This document shows, one piece after another, positions 6,991 to 15,890 of a DNA stretch of 35,992 nt. The translations under genes and the position numbers were made by a program. The DNA is from an uncultured Blautia sp. (GTDB lineage: Bacteria; Bacillota; Clostridia; Lachnospirales; Lachnospiraceae). The stretch lies in assembly GCA_937900135.1 (NCBI GenBank), contig CALCDJ010000041.1, positions 1 through 35,992 on the forward strand. Reading direction: 5' to 3'. Under the pieces are notes generated by a model. It ran no database searches, had not been told where the DNA came from, and saw only the letters and a list, made by a program, of their open reading frames with translations. Positions within the stretch are counted from its first letter, which is position 1. Each line of letters opens with the position of its first letter.

Positions 6991-7998
6991 ATGAAGCACT
7001 GGAAAAAACAGTTAGCGGGACTTTTGACGGTTGGTTTGCTGTTTTCAGGCGGAACTCACACAGTTCTGGCAGCAGAAGAACAAACAGCAGAAACCCAGTA
7101 TCCTCTTACGATTACCACATATACTTATGGGGAACAGCCCATTGAGTATACCTTTGAGAAGGAACCGGAAAGAGTAGTAGCCGCATATCAGGATAATATT
7201 GAAATTCTTCTGGCATTGGGACTGGAGGATAAGATTGTATGCGCTTTTGGACTGGATGGAGAGGTAAGAGAGGATTTGAAAGAAGGCTTTGAGCAGCTTA
7301 ATTACCTGGAAAGCCGTCCAAGCAAAGAGGATATCATTGCTCTGGAACCAGATTTTATTACCGGTTGGAGTTCTCTTTTTGCAGAAGATCGTTTTGGAGA
7401 GGTAGATTTTTGGCATGAAAGAGGAATTGGTACTTATATGTCCTTAAACAGTGGATGTAGATGGCCGGCAGAGAAATATCCTCAGACTATTCAGGAGGAA
7501 TGTGAAGATATCCTGACAATGGGAAAAATCTTCAACGTACAGGATCGGGCAAATGAACTTGTGGAAGAGATTCAGACAGAACTGGATCGGATTGAAACTT
7601 ATATAGAAGGAAAAGAAGCTCCCTCCATTGCCATTCTTGAAAATGAGAGTGACAGCTATCGTGTCTATGGAGAAGACCGCCTTGCAGGGGATGTAGCCAA
7701 ACATGCCGGTGCGAAACTTGCAGTGGGAAAAGCAGGGGAAGAAGCTGGAAATATCAGCGCAGAAGATCTGGTTTCTTTGAATCCGGATGCCATTTTCATG
7801 GTGTGGTACGAAGGATTCAAAACACCGGAAGAGGCAGTAGCAGATATTACCGAAAATCCGGCTTTTGCAAGTCTGGATGCCGTAAAAAATGAAAAGGTAT
7901 TTGCGGTAAATCTTTCTGGCATTTATTGCAGCGGAATGAAAACACTGGATGGTGTGGAAGATTTCGCAGGCTGCTTATATCCGGAGCTTTACAAATAA
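6991..7998 (+). CDS. btuF: Corrinoid ABC transporter substrate-binding protein (BtuF-like)
   Basis: Extracellular binding protein of the iron-siderophore/B12 class (PBP domain from about residue 50: PERVVAAYQDNIEILLALGLEDKIV). The 335-aa length is typical. The cobalamin riboswitch directly upstream and the FecCD permease and ATPase downstream make a corrinoid the likely ligand. The signal peptide is clear (MKHWKKQ, then a hydrophobic core, cleavage near VLA-AEEQ), but there is no lipobox cysteine: the place where one is expected reads LLFSGG. Most Gram-positive binding proteins of this class are lipoproteins, so anchoring here is unclear. The ATG follows AAAAAGGAG. Confidence 0.88.
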   Translation: MKHWKKQLAGLLTVGLLFSGGTHTVLAAEEQTAETQYPLTITTYTYGEQPIEYTFEKEPERVVAAYQDNIEILLALGLEDKIVCAFGLDGEVREDLKEGFEQLNYLESRPSKEDIIALEPDFITGWSSLFAEDRFGEVDFWHERGIGTYMSLNSGCRWPAEKYPQTIQEECEDILTMGKIFNVQDRANELVEEIQTELDRIETYIEGKEAPSIAILENESDSYRVYGEDRLAGDVAKHAGAKLAVGKAGEEAGNISAEDLVSLNPDAIFMVWYEGFKTPEEAVADITENPAFASLDAVKNEKVFAVNLSGIYCSGMKTLDGVEDFAGCLYPELYK

Positions 7999-8032
7999 AA
8001 AACGTTTTTGCAGCAGAGAAAAGGAACGGGTT

Positions 8033-9106
8033 ATGGATTTAAAAAATGGTGTGTTTAAAGGGCGTCCGGTATACTGGATTGCCATTGGCCTTCTTCTGGC
8101 GGCTGTGGTACTCTCCCTTGCAGGGGCAGTTACCATAGGATCCGTGGATTTGGAAATGGGCGATGTTTATCGGGTGATTCTGTATAAGCTTTTTGGCATT
8201 GGAGATGCCGAGAAATATGGAACAGGAAGTATGAGTGATATCGTATGGTTTATTCGTCTTCCTCGTCTGGTTCTTGCAATTGGAGTAGGAATGGCTTTAT
8301 CCATATCCGGTACCGTGATGCAGGCAATTGTAAAAAACCCTTTGGCTGATCCTTACGTGCTGGGGGTTTCTTCCGGGGCAAGCCTGGGAGCAGCTCTGGC
8401 AATTATCCTGCATGTGGGTGTGGGATTTGGAGAAAGCTATCAGGGAATCATGGCATTTCTGGGCGCCTTCGGAGCATCGATGGCTGTGGTTGCCATGGCC
8501 AATGTGGGAGGGAGAGCCACTTCGGTAAAACTGATCCTTTCCGGAACCGCTCTGGGTGCAATCTGCAGCGCTGTAACCAATTTCCTTATGTATGTGGTAA
8601 ATTCCAATGATGGAGCGGCAAACGCTGTGATGCGTTGGACTCTGGGAAGTCTGGCAGGTGCAAAATGGGAGAGCAACCAGAAGATTCTGGTTCTTGCGGT
8701 ACTGGGAGCAATTTTTTTCTGGAGCCAGCACAGAACTCTGAATTTGATGCTGTTAGGTGACGAAAGCGCCATCACTTTGGGAACAGATCTTCACTGGTGG
8801 CGAATCCTTTATCTTGCCGTTGCTTCTCTGCTGATCGGTTTTTCTGTTTATGTTTCAGGGACCATTGGTTTTGTAGGGCTTGTGATACCCCATGTGGTAA
8901 GGATGCTTTTTGGTACAGACCATAAGAAGCTGATTCCCGTATCTGCTCTTTTGGGAGCTTTGTTTCTCATGTGGGCAGATGTGCTCTGCCGGGTATTGAT
9001 TCCTAATCGGGAGCTGCCCATTGGAATCCTGACTTCAATTGTAGGCGCTCCTGTATTTATTTACCTTATGGTTCGGAAAAAATATGGGTTTGGAGGCAGA
9101 GAATAA
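8033..9106 (+). CDS. btuC: FecCD-family ABC permease (BtuC-like)
   Basis: Membrane subunit of the corrinoid importer with about ten hydrophobic segments over 357 aa. Family-typical stretches are IRLPRLVLAIGVGMALSISG, VKNPLADPYVLGVSSGASLG, and VGLVIPHVVRMLFGTDH near the coupling helix region. The start is ATG at 8033 with AAGGAA upstream at about 8021-8026. The open frame extends upstream into btuF, but those codons give no family match. It overlaps the ATPase start by one base (TAATG), implying coupled translation. Confidence 0.9.
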   Translation: MDLKNGVFKGRPVYWIAIGLLLAAVVLSLAGAVTIGSVDLEMGDVYRVILYKLFGIGDAEKYGTGSMSDIVWFIRLPRLVLAIGVGMALSISGTVMQAIVKNPLADPYVLGVSSGASLGAALAIILHVGVGFGESYQGIMAFLGAFGASMAVVAMANVGGRATSVKLILSGTALGAICSAVTNFLMYVVNSNDGAANAVMRWTLGSLAGAKWESNQKILVLAVLGAIFFWSQHRTLNLMLLGDESAITLGTDLHWWRILYLAVASLLIGFSVYVSGTIGFVGLVIPHVVRMLFGTDHKKLIPVSALLGALFLMWADVLCRVLIPNRELPIGILTSIVGAPVFIYLMVRKKYGFGGRE

Positions 9107-9864
9107 TGGAAATTCGTACAGAAAATGTGGTTTCGGTTCTGGGAGGAACAGAAATTCTTCATGGAGTTGAGATCCATATTCATAAAAAAGAACTGATTGG
9201 TCTTCTGGGCCCCAATGGAAGTGGGAAATCTACACTTCTGCGGTGTATCTACCGAACCTTAAAGCCTACAGATGGAGCCGTTTTTCTGGATGGAAAACCA
9301 ATAGAAGAATATAGCTATAAAGAATCTGCCAGACGTATTTCTGTTCTTGCCCAGCACAATTACTATAATTTTGAGTTTTCTGTAGAAGATGTGGTAATGA
9401 TGGGAAGGGCGCCCCATAAGAGAGCTTTGGACCGTGATACCAGGGAAGATTACCAGCTGGTATCCAAATGTCTCAAAATGGTAGGAATGGATTCCTTTCG
9501 GAAGCGTGCGTTTTCTACTCTGTCAGGAGGAGAGCAGCAGAGAGTGATCCTGGCAAGAGCCCTTGCGCAGCAGACCCCATGCTTGATTCTGGATGAACCT
9601 ACCAATCATCTGGATATCAAATATCAGATCCAGATGATGAATATGATCAAAGGGCTGGACCGCACCATAGTCTCTGCCATTCATGATCTGAATATTGCGG
9701 CCATGTACTGCGATCGGATTTATGTGATGAAGGAAGGAAAGATTATTGCTTCCGGTACACCGGAGGAAGTGCTGACATCGGAACTGATCCGTCAGGTCTA
9801 TGAAGTAAATGCAGAAGTTTTTAAAGACAAATCCGGAATTCTCCGTATTTTATATAATCAATAA
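9106..9864 (+). CDS. btuD: ABC transporter ATP-binding protein (BtuD-like)
   Basis: Nucleotide-binding subunit (252 aa) energising corrinoid uptake. Motifs in order: Walker A GPNGSGKST at residues 35-43, Q-loop LAQHN at 81-85, ABC signature LSGGEQQR at 139-146, Walker B CLILDEPTNHLD at 159-170, and the switch histidine His192 in SAIHDLN. Its start overlaps the permease stop by one base. A strong hairpin terminator follows. Assignment to B12 rather than heme or siderophore rests on the upstream cobalamin riboswitch. Confidence 0.92.
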   Translation: MEIRTENVVSVLGGTEILHGVEIHIHKKELIGLLGPNGSGKSTLLRCIYRTLKPTDGAVFLDGKPIEEYSYKESARRISVLAQHNYYNFEFSVEDVVMMGRAPHKRALDRDTREDYQLVSKCLKMVGMDSFRKRAFSTLSGGEQQRVILARALAQQTPCLILDEPTNHLDIKYQIQMMNMIKGLDRTIVSAIHDLNIAAMYCDRIYVMKEGKIIASGTPEEVLTSELIRQVYEVNAEVFKDKSGILRILYNQ

Positions 9865-9868
9865 CCCC

Positions 9869-9923
9869 AAAAAGGATTCTGTAAGCAAATGGAAGGTGTA
9901 CCATTGCATACAGAATCCTTTTT
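9869..9923. terminator. Bidirectional terminator between btuD and the kinase gene
   Basis: A perfect 15-bp stem AAAAAGGATTCTGTA (9869-9883) / TACAGAATCCTTTTT (9909-9923), with further inner pairing GCAAATGG/CCATTGC, lies between two convergent genes. A/T runs at both ends allow termination in both directions. Confidence 0.9.
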
Positions 9924-9937
9924 CTATTTATAATATT

Positions 9938-10696
9938 TTACTGAAAATCGATAATATCGATCCATTTCATGAGAAATTCTTTTTTGTCTTCCTCGCCCTT
10001 GCTAAGTTCTGCGGCTGCGGCGATAGGAAGCCATTTCTGCACATATTGTTTGGCAGTGTCACTTTTTTTGCAGAAAAGCTCCAGATAAAGATCAGCCAGC
10101 TTCTGGTCGGTAAGGGCAAATTCCAGATAGGTGATAGCAGCATCTCCGCTGGCATTTCCCTGTGTGGCATGGGACCAGTCTACAATTGTCATGGTTCCAT
10201 CAGGAGCAACGATGACATTGCTTGGATGAAAGTCGCCATGGCAAAGCTTGGTGTGGTTTGGCATGGAATCCAGACGGGTATGGAGCTCGTAGCGAATGGT
10301 AGCGTCTACGATATTCTTTAAACTGGAAATTTTACGTGCAAATTTGTCCTTCTGTAAGGTCAGACGAGGAGCGAATTTGGAATGCATAGACAGCTGCAGT
10401 TCTACGAACTGTTCCATATATTGTTCCAGTTGATCCGGATTTTCTGCCACCAGCTGTTCCAGTGTCTTGCCTGGCGCGTATTCAATGGCAATAGCCCATT
10501 CTCCGTCAATCTGGCTGACTTCAAGAACCTTTGGGATGGCAAGACCGCTTTCTTCCACACGTGCCTGGCAAAGGGCTTCATTAAATACGTTGGCTTTTCC
10601 GTGTTCTTTGGTAAAAACTTTGATGATTCTGTCTCCGTCCTGATAAACAACTTTATAGGGGCGAGTTAATAACACTTTTTTATCTTTTAAGTTCAT
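9938..10696 (-). CDS. Aminoglycoside phosphotransferase-family (choline-kinase-like) kinase
   Basis: Kinase-like protein of 252 aa. It has an N-terminal nucleotide-binding lobe (YQDGDRIIKVFTKE), then Brenner's motif LCHGDFHPSNV with catalytic-type Asp155, and IVDWSHATQGNASGDAA with metal-binding-type Asp173. The family phosphorylates small molecules such as aminoglycosides, choline, methylthioribose or sugars; nothing here selects among these, and resistance should not be assumed. The start is ATG at 10696 with GGGAG just upstream. The adhE stop lies 23 nt before it on the same strand, so the two are probably one transcript under the adhE promoter. Why a small kinase follows adhE is unknown. 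Confidence 0.85.
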   Translation of the reverse strand: MNLKDKKVLLTRPYKVVYQDGDRIIKVFTKEHGKANVFNEALCQARVEESGLAIPKVLEVSQIDGEWAIAIEYAPGKTLEQLVAENPDQLEQYMEQFVELQLSMHSKFAPRLTLQKDKFARKISSLKNIVDATIRYELHTRLDSMPNHTKLCHGDFHPSNVIVAPDGTMTIVDWSHATQGNASGDAAITYLEFALTDQKLADLYLELFCKKSDTAKQYVQKWLPIAAAAELSKGEEDKKEFLMKWIDIIDFQ

Positions 10697-10719
10697 GGTA
10701 ATTCTCCCTTCTTCGAAAA

Positions 10720-13329
10720 TTATTTTCCGTAGTATGCTTTCAGATACAGTTCTTTCAGTTCTTCCATAAGAGGATATCTTGGGTTGGCGCCGGTACACTG
10801 GTCATTAAATGCCTGTTCCACCATTTCATCCAGAGTTTCCAGGAAATATTTCTCATCGACACCGTAGTCGCGGATGGTAGGCTTGATCTCAATGTCTTTT
10901 TTCAGCTGTTCCAGTTTGTCCAGAAGCTTCTCAAAGACTTCCTGATCATCTTTACCGGTAAGGCCAACGAAGCGGCCGATTTCCGCGTAGCGGGCCAGAG
11001 TATGGGGATACTGATACTGAGGGAAGGTTCCCATCTTGGTTGGTACCTCAGCACTATTATATCGCATAACATCTGTGAGCACCAGAGCATTTGCAAGACC
11101 ATGAGGCAGGTGATGGAATGCGCCAAGTTTGTGAGCCAGAGAGTGATTGATACCAAGGAAAGCATTGGCAAAGGCCATACCAGCCATACAGGAAGCATTT
11201 GCCATATGATCTCTGGCTTCTACATCATTTCCATTGTGATATGCACGAGGCAGATAATCAAAGACCAGTTTGATGGCTTTTAAGGCAAGACTGTCGGTGT
11301 AGTCAGAAGCCATAACAGAAACATAAGCCTCAATGGCATGGGTCATAACATCAATACCGGAAGCGCAGGTCAGACCCTTCGGAGCGCTCATCATGTTATC
11401 GGTATCAACAATTGCCATGTTTGGCATAAGTTCATAGTCTGCCAGCGGCCACTTGATTCCTGTTTCTTTGTCCGTGATAATGGCAAAAGGAGTTACCTCG
11501 GAACCAGTACCGGAAGAAGTGGGGATTGCTACAAAGTAGGCTTTTTTACCCATTTTCGGGAAGGTATAGATTCTCTTGCGGATATCCATAAAGTCCATAG
11601 CCATGTCATCGAAATCAGCATCCGGATTTTCGTAAAGCATCCACATGATTTTTCCGGCATCCATAGCAGAACCGCCGCCCAGTGCAATAATGCAATCCGG
11701 TTCAAAAGCGCTCATGGCAGCTGCGCCGGCTCTTGCGCTTGCGAGAGATGGGTCAGGCTCCACATCAGAGAAACAGGTATGAACAATGCCCATCTGATCC
11801 AGTTTTGCTTCAATATTTTTGGTGTATCCATTTTTATAAAGGAAGGAGTCTGTAACAATGAAGCAGCGTTTCTTACCCATGATTGTGCCAAGCTCATCCA
11901 GGGCAACTGGTGTGCAGCCTTTTTTGAAGTAAACTTTTTCAGGGGTTCTCATCCACAGCATGTTTTCTCTCCTTTCAGCAACTGTCTTAATGTTAAGCAG
12001 ATGTTTTACACCTACGTTTTCGGAGACAGAGTTTCCGCCCCAGGAACCACAGCCAAGAGTTAAAGAAGGAGCCAGGCTGAAGTTGTAAAGATCACCGATA
12101 CCACCCTGAGAAGACGGTGTATTGACAAGGATACGGCAGGTCTTCATGGCAGCGGCATGTTTGGCCATTTTTTCCTTCTCGCAGGTATTGATATAGAGAG
12201 AAGAGGTATGTCCGTAACCGCCGTCCGCAACCAGCTGTTTCGCTTTTTCAATGGCCTCGTCAAAGGTTTTTGCTTTGTACATAGCAAGAACAGGGGACAG
12301 TTTTTCGTGAGCAAATTCTTCGCTGATGTCCACAGAATCCACTTCACCAATGAGGATCTTGGTGGTTGGAGGAACAGTAATGCCGGCCATTTTGGCAATG
12401 GCAGCAGCCTTCTGGCCTACAATTTTGGCATTGAGCGCGCCATTGATGAGAATGGTCTTCCGAACCTTGTCTAATTCCTCTTCCTTCAGGAAGTAACATC
12501 CACGATACTGGAATTCTTCCTTCACCTGCTGATAAATGGTATCCAGAACAGTGACAGACTGTTCAGATGCGCAGATCATACCATTGTCAAAGGTTTTGGA
12601 ATGGATGATAGAGTTGACAGCCAGGCGAATATCAGCTGTGTCATCGATGATGACCGGGGTATTTCCGGCTCCTACGCCAAGGGCTGGTTTTCCGGAAGAG
12701 TAGGCAGCTTTTACCATGCCGGGACCTCCGGTGGCAAGAATGATATCTGCTTCTCTCATAACCAGATTGGTCAGTTCCAGGCTTGGAACGTCAATCCATC
12801 CAATGATTCCCTCTGGAGCGCCGGCCTTTACTGCCGCTTCAAGAACAATTCTTGCTGCCTCAATGGTACAGCCTTTGGCACGAGGATGAGGACTGATGAT
12901 AATGGCATTTCTGGTTTTTAATGCCAGCAAGGTCTTAAAGATCGCGGTCGATGTGGGGTTTGTGGTAGGAATGACAGCAGCGATGAGACCAATGGGTTCT
13001 GCAATCTTTTTAATCCCTGCAACAGGGTCTTCTTCAATCACACTGCAGGTCTGGGTGTTTTTGTAGGCATTATAGATATACTCGGCAGCGTAGTGATTTT
13101 TAATTACTTTGTCTTCTACAATTCCCATGCCCGTTTCTTCCACTGCCATTTTGGCAAGGGGAATACGGAGCTTGTCAGCAGCCGTAGCAGCAGCTTTGAA
13201 AATCTGATCAACCTGTTCCTGTGTGTAGGAGGCGAAAATTTTCTGCGCCTCTTTCATGGCAGCCATTTTGGCTTCCAGTGCTTCAGGGGTGTCTACGATG
13301 GTAGGAATGTTTGCTTCTTTTTTTGCCAT
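10720..13329 (-). CDS. adhE: Bifunctional acetaldehyde-CoA/alcohol dehydrogenase
   Basis: Fermentative enzyme of 869 aa that reduces acetyl-CoA to acetaldehyde and then ethanol, reoxidising two NADH. The N-terminal CoA-acylating aldehyde dehydrogenase half has the catalytic cysteine in NGMICASEQ (Cys253). The C-terminal iron-dependent alcohol dehydrogenase half has GGGSAMDAGKIMW, GIDVMTHAIEAY and HSLAHKLGAFHHLPHGLAN, supplying the Asp and His metal ligands. AdhE of this class forms spirosome filaments. The start is ATG at 13329 after AGGAGG; a longer frame from 13404 runs back into the promoter region and is not needed. Two Rex-like operators upstream suggest NADH/NAD-responsive control. Confidence 0.97.
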   Translation of the reverse strand: MAKKEANIPTIVDTPEALEAKMAAMKEAQKIFASYTQEQVDQIFKAAATAADKLRIPLAKMAVEETGMGIVEDKVIKNHYAAEYIYNAYKNTQTCSVIEEDPVAGIKKIAEPIGLIAAVIPTTNPTSTAIFKTLLALKTRNAIIISPHPRAKGCTIEAARIVLEAAVKAGAPEGIIGWIDVPSLELTNLVMREADIILATGGPGMVKAAYSSGKPALGVGAGNTPVIIDDTADIRLAVNSIIHSKTFDNGMICASEQSVTVLDTIYQQVKEEFQYRGCYFLKEEELDKVRKTILINGALNAKIVGQKAAAIAKMAGITVPPTTKILIGEVDSVDISEEFAHEKLSPVLAMYKAKTFDEAIEKAKQLVADGGYGHTSSLYINTCEKEKMAKHAAAMKTCRILVNTPSSQGGIGDLYNFSLAPSLTLGCGSWGGNSVSENVGVKHLLNIKTVAERRENMLWMRTPEKVYFKKGCTPVALDELGTIMGKKRCFIVTDSFLYKNGYTKNIEAKLDQMGIVHTCFSDVEPDPSLASARAGAAAMSAFEPDCIIALGGGSAMDAGKIMWMLYENPDADFDDMAMDFMDIRKRIYTFPKMGKKAYFVAIPTSSGTGSEVTPFAIITDKETGIKWPLADYELMPNMAIVDTDNMMSAPKGLTCASGIDVMTHAIEAYVSVMASDYTDSLALKAIKLVFDYLPRAYHNGNDVEARDHMANASCMAGMAFANAFLGINHSLAHKLGAFHHLPHGLANALVLTDVMRYNSAEVPTKMGTFPQYQYPHTLARYAEIGRFVGLTGKDDQEVFEKLLDKLEQLKKDIEIKPTIRDYGVDEKYFLETLDEMVEQAFNDQCTGANPRYPLMEELKELYLKAYYGK

Positions 13330-13393
13330 TTTGAAATCCTCCTGTTTTCCTTTTTGAAAATCTCTCTTTTTTACGTTACAAGGACAAATAAAA

Positions 13394-13465
13394 CTGTTAA
13401 TCAATTAACGTTAAATATTTATCAAATTATAGTTGCATTATATGTTATTGTTAATTGATTGTCAA
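13394..13465 (-). promoter_or_regulatory. adhE promoter with two Rex-like operators
   Basis: On the minus strand, TTGACA (13460-13465) and TATAAT (13437-13442) are exactly 17 bp apart, a perfect sigma-A-type consensus. Two inverted repeats fit the clostridial Rex pattern TTGTTAA-N4-TTAACAA: 13448-13465 (TTGTTAA-TTGA-TTGTCAA), which contains the -35 box and spacer, and 13394-13411 (CTGTTAA-TCAA-TTAACGT), downstream of the start point. Rex would repress both initiation and early elongation when NAD is high. Confidence 0.8.
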
Positions 13466-13631
13466 TCTTAAAAAATAGGAAAGAATAAAAATTGGAAGAA
13501 ATGAATAAAATATACAGAAATATTGGCGATATATAAGTGAATATGCATTAAAATGGATAAAAAAGGTTTGAAATAATAGGGAATGAGAATGAACTAAATG
13601 TTTAAAACTTAACAATATTAGAGATGAAATT
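13466..13631. other. AT-rich spacer between divergent-tail regions
   Basis: Very AT-rich sequence between the adhE promoter and the MATE gene 3' end, with no convincing gene. Short open frames here lack ribosome binding sites and read as low-complexity hydrophobic peptides. Confidence 0.4.
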
Positions 13632-13654
13632 TGCCCGTACATAAGGTACGGGCA
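13632..13654 (-). terminator. Hairpin after the MATE gene
   Basis: A perfect 9-bp stem TGCCCGTAC/GTACGGGCA with loop ATAAG lies just past the stop of the minus-strand MATE gene. The following T-tract on that strand is weak (AAATTTCATC). Confidence 0.6.
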
Positions 13655-13669
13655 GGTTTTGTAAGGATA

Positions 13670-15025
13670 TTAACGTTGGTGTTCAAATCCATGAATCCAG
13701 TCCGCTTTTAGATAGTAGATCAAAAACAGAATGGAACTTAAGGTCCAGGTAATAGGATATGCCCAGAAAACCACGCGGATATCCGGAATCAGCCGTACCG
13801 CAATGGTAATATAAGTGATTCGGATCAAACACCAGCAACAAAGCATAACGACCATAGGAACAATGGCTTTTCCGGCGCCTCTTAAAATGCCAGCCAGACA
13901 GTGAGAGAAGGACAAGAGGAAGTAGAACAGAGTGACCGTTCGTGCCTGAGTAGTTCCAAAAGCAATGACCTCTGGTTCACTGTTAAAAGCGTGGATCAGT
14001 ACCGGGGCAAGAAGGTTGATCAGGATTCCCACCAGTTCTGCAATGGTGATGGAACACAGAATACCGAAGCGAGCGCCCTTCTTTGCGCGTTCGTATTGTC
14101 TGGCTCCCAGATTCTGACTAATAAAAGTGGTAAGAGCCATGGAAAAACAGGTGATGGGAAGGAAACCGAAGCCTTCAATCTTAGAATAAGCGCCGCACCC
14201 GGCCATAGCCATTTTTCCAAAGCTATTGATATTGCTCTGAACCACTACGTTGGCAATGGAGATAATAGAAGCCTGAAAACCAGAGGGGAGTCCATTCTCA
14301 ATGATCTGTTTTAAGTAAGATCCGCTGATTCGTACTTTTTTTAAGGAAAGACGATATTCCATGGGCGCCTTTGTCAGGTGAATCAGGCATAAAACTGCGC
14401 TGACAAACTGGGATATGATGGTTGCCAGAGCTGCGCTTCCCACACCGAACCGGAAAATACCCACAAACACAAGGTCCAGGATAACATTTACCACAGAGGA
14501 AATGATCAGGTATATCAGCGGATGCCGGCTGTCCCCCACAGAACGGAGAATACCCACAAAAATATTATAAAGCACAAAAGCAAAGGAGCCGCAGAAATAA
14601 ACCCGGAAATACAAAATGGAATTGGGGAGTACGTCGGCAGGTGTGCCCATCCATACCAGAAGCCTGGGGGTAAGGATCAGTCCAATGGCAGTGAGAAGAA
14701 CACCGGAAATCATTCCAAAAGCCACGGTAGTATGAATGGATTTCTGTACCTTATCAATTTGTCTGGCGCCATAATATCGTCCAATAACCACACCGGCACC
14801 AATGGAAATACCATCAAAAAATCCAACCAGAAGGAAGATCAGACTTCCGGAGGAACTGACAGCAGCCAACGCTTCGCTTCCAAGAAAATTTCCCACAATC
14901 AGAGAATCGGCTGTGTTATACAGTTGCTGAAACAGGTTGCCAAGAAACAACGGAATAGCGAACCCAATGATTTTTTTCCAGATAACCCCTTCCGTCATAA
15001 GGGTTGTTTTACTTTGACTTTTCAT
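13670..15025 (-). CDS. MATE family efflux transporter
   Basis: Polytopic membrane protein of 451 aa that exchanges cations for a drug or metabolite. The N-terminal half has the family pattern IPLFLGNLFQQLYNTADSLIVG and GSLIFLLVGFFDGISIGAGVVIGRYYGAR, and the second half repeats the fold, as expected from the two six-helix bundles. GAGG lies 9 nt before the ATG at 15025. It stands alone, divergent from the small alarmone synthetase. Substrate cannot be inferred. Confidence 0.92.
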   Translation of the reverse strand: MKSQSKTTLMTEGVIWKKIIGFAIPLFLGNLFQQLYNTADSLIVGNFLGSEALAAVSSSGSLIFLLVGFFDGISIGAGVVIGRYYGARQIDKVQKSIHTTVAFGMISGVLLTAIGLILTPRLLVWMGTPADVLPNSILYFRVYFCGSFAFVLYNIFVGILRSVGDSRHPLIYLIISSVVNVILDLVFVGIFRFGVGSAALATIISQFVSAVLCLIHLTKAPMEYRLSLKKVRISGSYLKQIIENGLPSGFQASIISIANVVVQSNINSFGKMAMAGCGAYSKIEGFGFLPITCFSMALTTFISQNLGARQYERAKKGARFGILCSITIAELVGILINLLAPVLIHAFNSEPEVIAFGTTQARTVTLFYFLLSFSHCLAGILRGAGKAIVPMVVMLCCWCLIRITYITIAVRLIPDIRVVFWAYPITWTLSSILFLIYYLKADWIHGFEHQR

Positions 15026-15220
15026 GATTCAAATACCTCATATTTTTTTATTTTACCACAGAATTTGAAAAAAAACAGTCATATTTGACGCACATTTAAC
15101 ATAAATATACTTTTGATTTGTTTTTGGAGAACTACAATACCTTATATGGAAAGACAGAAAATCCAACCATGGTTTCCCGAAGAAAATCAAAATAGAGAAA
15201 GCGAAGGCGGGAGAAGAAAA

Positions 15221-15844
15221 TTGAAACAAAAAGAAGAATTAAGAAAAATGCTCACAGACAGTGAATTTACTACAAAAGGGACCTGCGCGATCCGGCTGCT
15301 TCTGGCAAAGCTGGATATCATCAATGCCATATGGAAAAGAACGTTGAACAGGGATGTAATCCAGAACACCACGGGAAGAATCAAAGGATATGAAAGTACC
15401 TTAAAAAAATTGAAGAAAAAGGAACTGGAACCGGACTGCGGCATTGCACTGGAAAAGATCCATGATCTTTTGGGGGTGCGGGGAATTTGTTCTTATGTGG
15501 ATGATATTTATGAGGTGGCAGATTTAATCCGAAAGCAGGAGGATTTTCACATTTTAAAAGAAAAGGATTATATCAAAAATCCCAAGAAATCCGGTTATCA
15601 GAGTCTTCATCTGATCCTGGAGGTACCAGTGACTCTTCAGGAGGAAACACAGTGGATGAAGGTGGAATTGCAGCTTCGTACGGCGGCTATGGATTACTGG
15701 GCAAATCTGGATCATGAACTGCGGTATAAGAAGACAGAAAAAGAAATCGGAGAGGTGGATGAAGCGCTAAGGCAATGTGCAGATGTGATTCGGACGCTGG
15801 ATCTTAGAATGTTGGAAATTCGGAAAAAAATAGCCAGTATGTAA
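15221..15844 (+). CDS. Small alarmone synthetase (RelA/SpoT domain, RelQ/YjbM-like)
   Basis: Single-domain (p)ppGpp synthetase that would transfer pyrophosphate from ATP to GDP or GTP in stress signalling. Motifs: TGRIKGYESTLKKL, HDLLGVRGICSYVDDIYEVADLI, KNPKKSGYQSLHLILEVP, and VELQLRTAAMDYWANLDHELRYKK. There is no HD hydrolase or C-terminal regulatory domain. The frame is open from 15113, but a TTG at 15221 has GGAG at 15210-15213 (7 nt spacing) and gives 207 aa, close to known RelQ proteins. An ATG at 15146 is the alternative and would give 232 aa. A possible promoter (TTGACG at 15085-15090, TATACT at 15106-15111, short 15-bp spacing) argues against the 15113 start. Confidence 0.88.
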   Translation: MKQKEELRKMLTDSEFTTKGTCAIRLLLAKLDIINAIWKRTLNRDVIQNTTGRIKGYESTLKKLKKKELEPDCGIALEKIHDLLGVRGICSYVDDIYEVADLIRKQEDFHILKEKDYIKNPKKSGYQSLHLILEVPVTLQEETQWMKVELQLRTAAMDYWANLDHELRYKKTEKEIGEVDEALRQCADVIRTLDLRMLEIRKKIASM

Positions 15845-15845
15845 A

Positions 15846-15874
15846 AAATCCCGGTCCTGAAAAGACCGGGATTT
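15846..15874. terminator. Bidirectional terminator between alarmone synthetase and typA
   Basis: A perfect 11-bp stem AAATCCCGGTC/GACCGGGATTT with a 7-nt loop sits between two convergent genes. T-rich ends occur on both strands. Confidence 0.88.
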
Positions 15875-15890
15875 ATTTATGGGAATTGTT

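Noticed and set aside
9809..10321. 170-codon plus-strand frame across the btuD terminator
   Set aside because: It runs through a 15-bp terminator hairpin and is antisense to the kinase gene.
9938..10696. Kinase as an aminoglycoside resistance gene
   Set aside because: The phosphotransferase family is broad, and the location in the adhE transcript gives no support for resistance.
11338..12063. 241-codon plus-strand frame opposite adhE
   Set aside because: It is a shadow of the adhE coding strand with no start signal.
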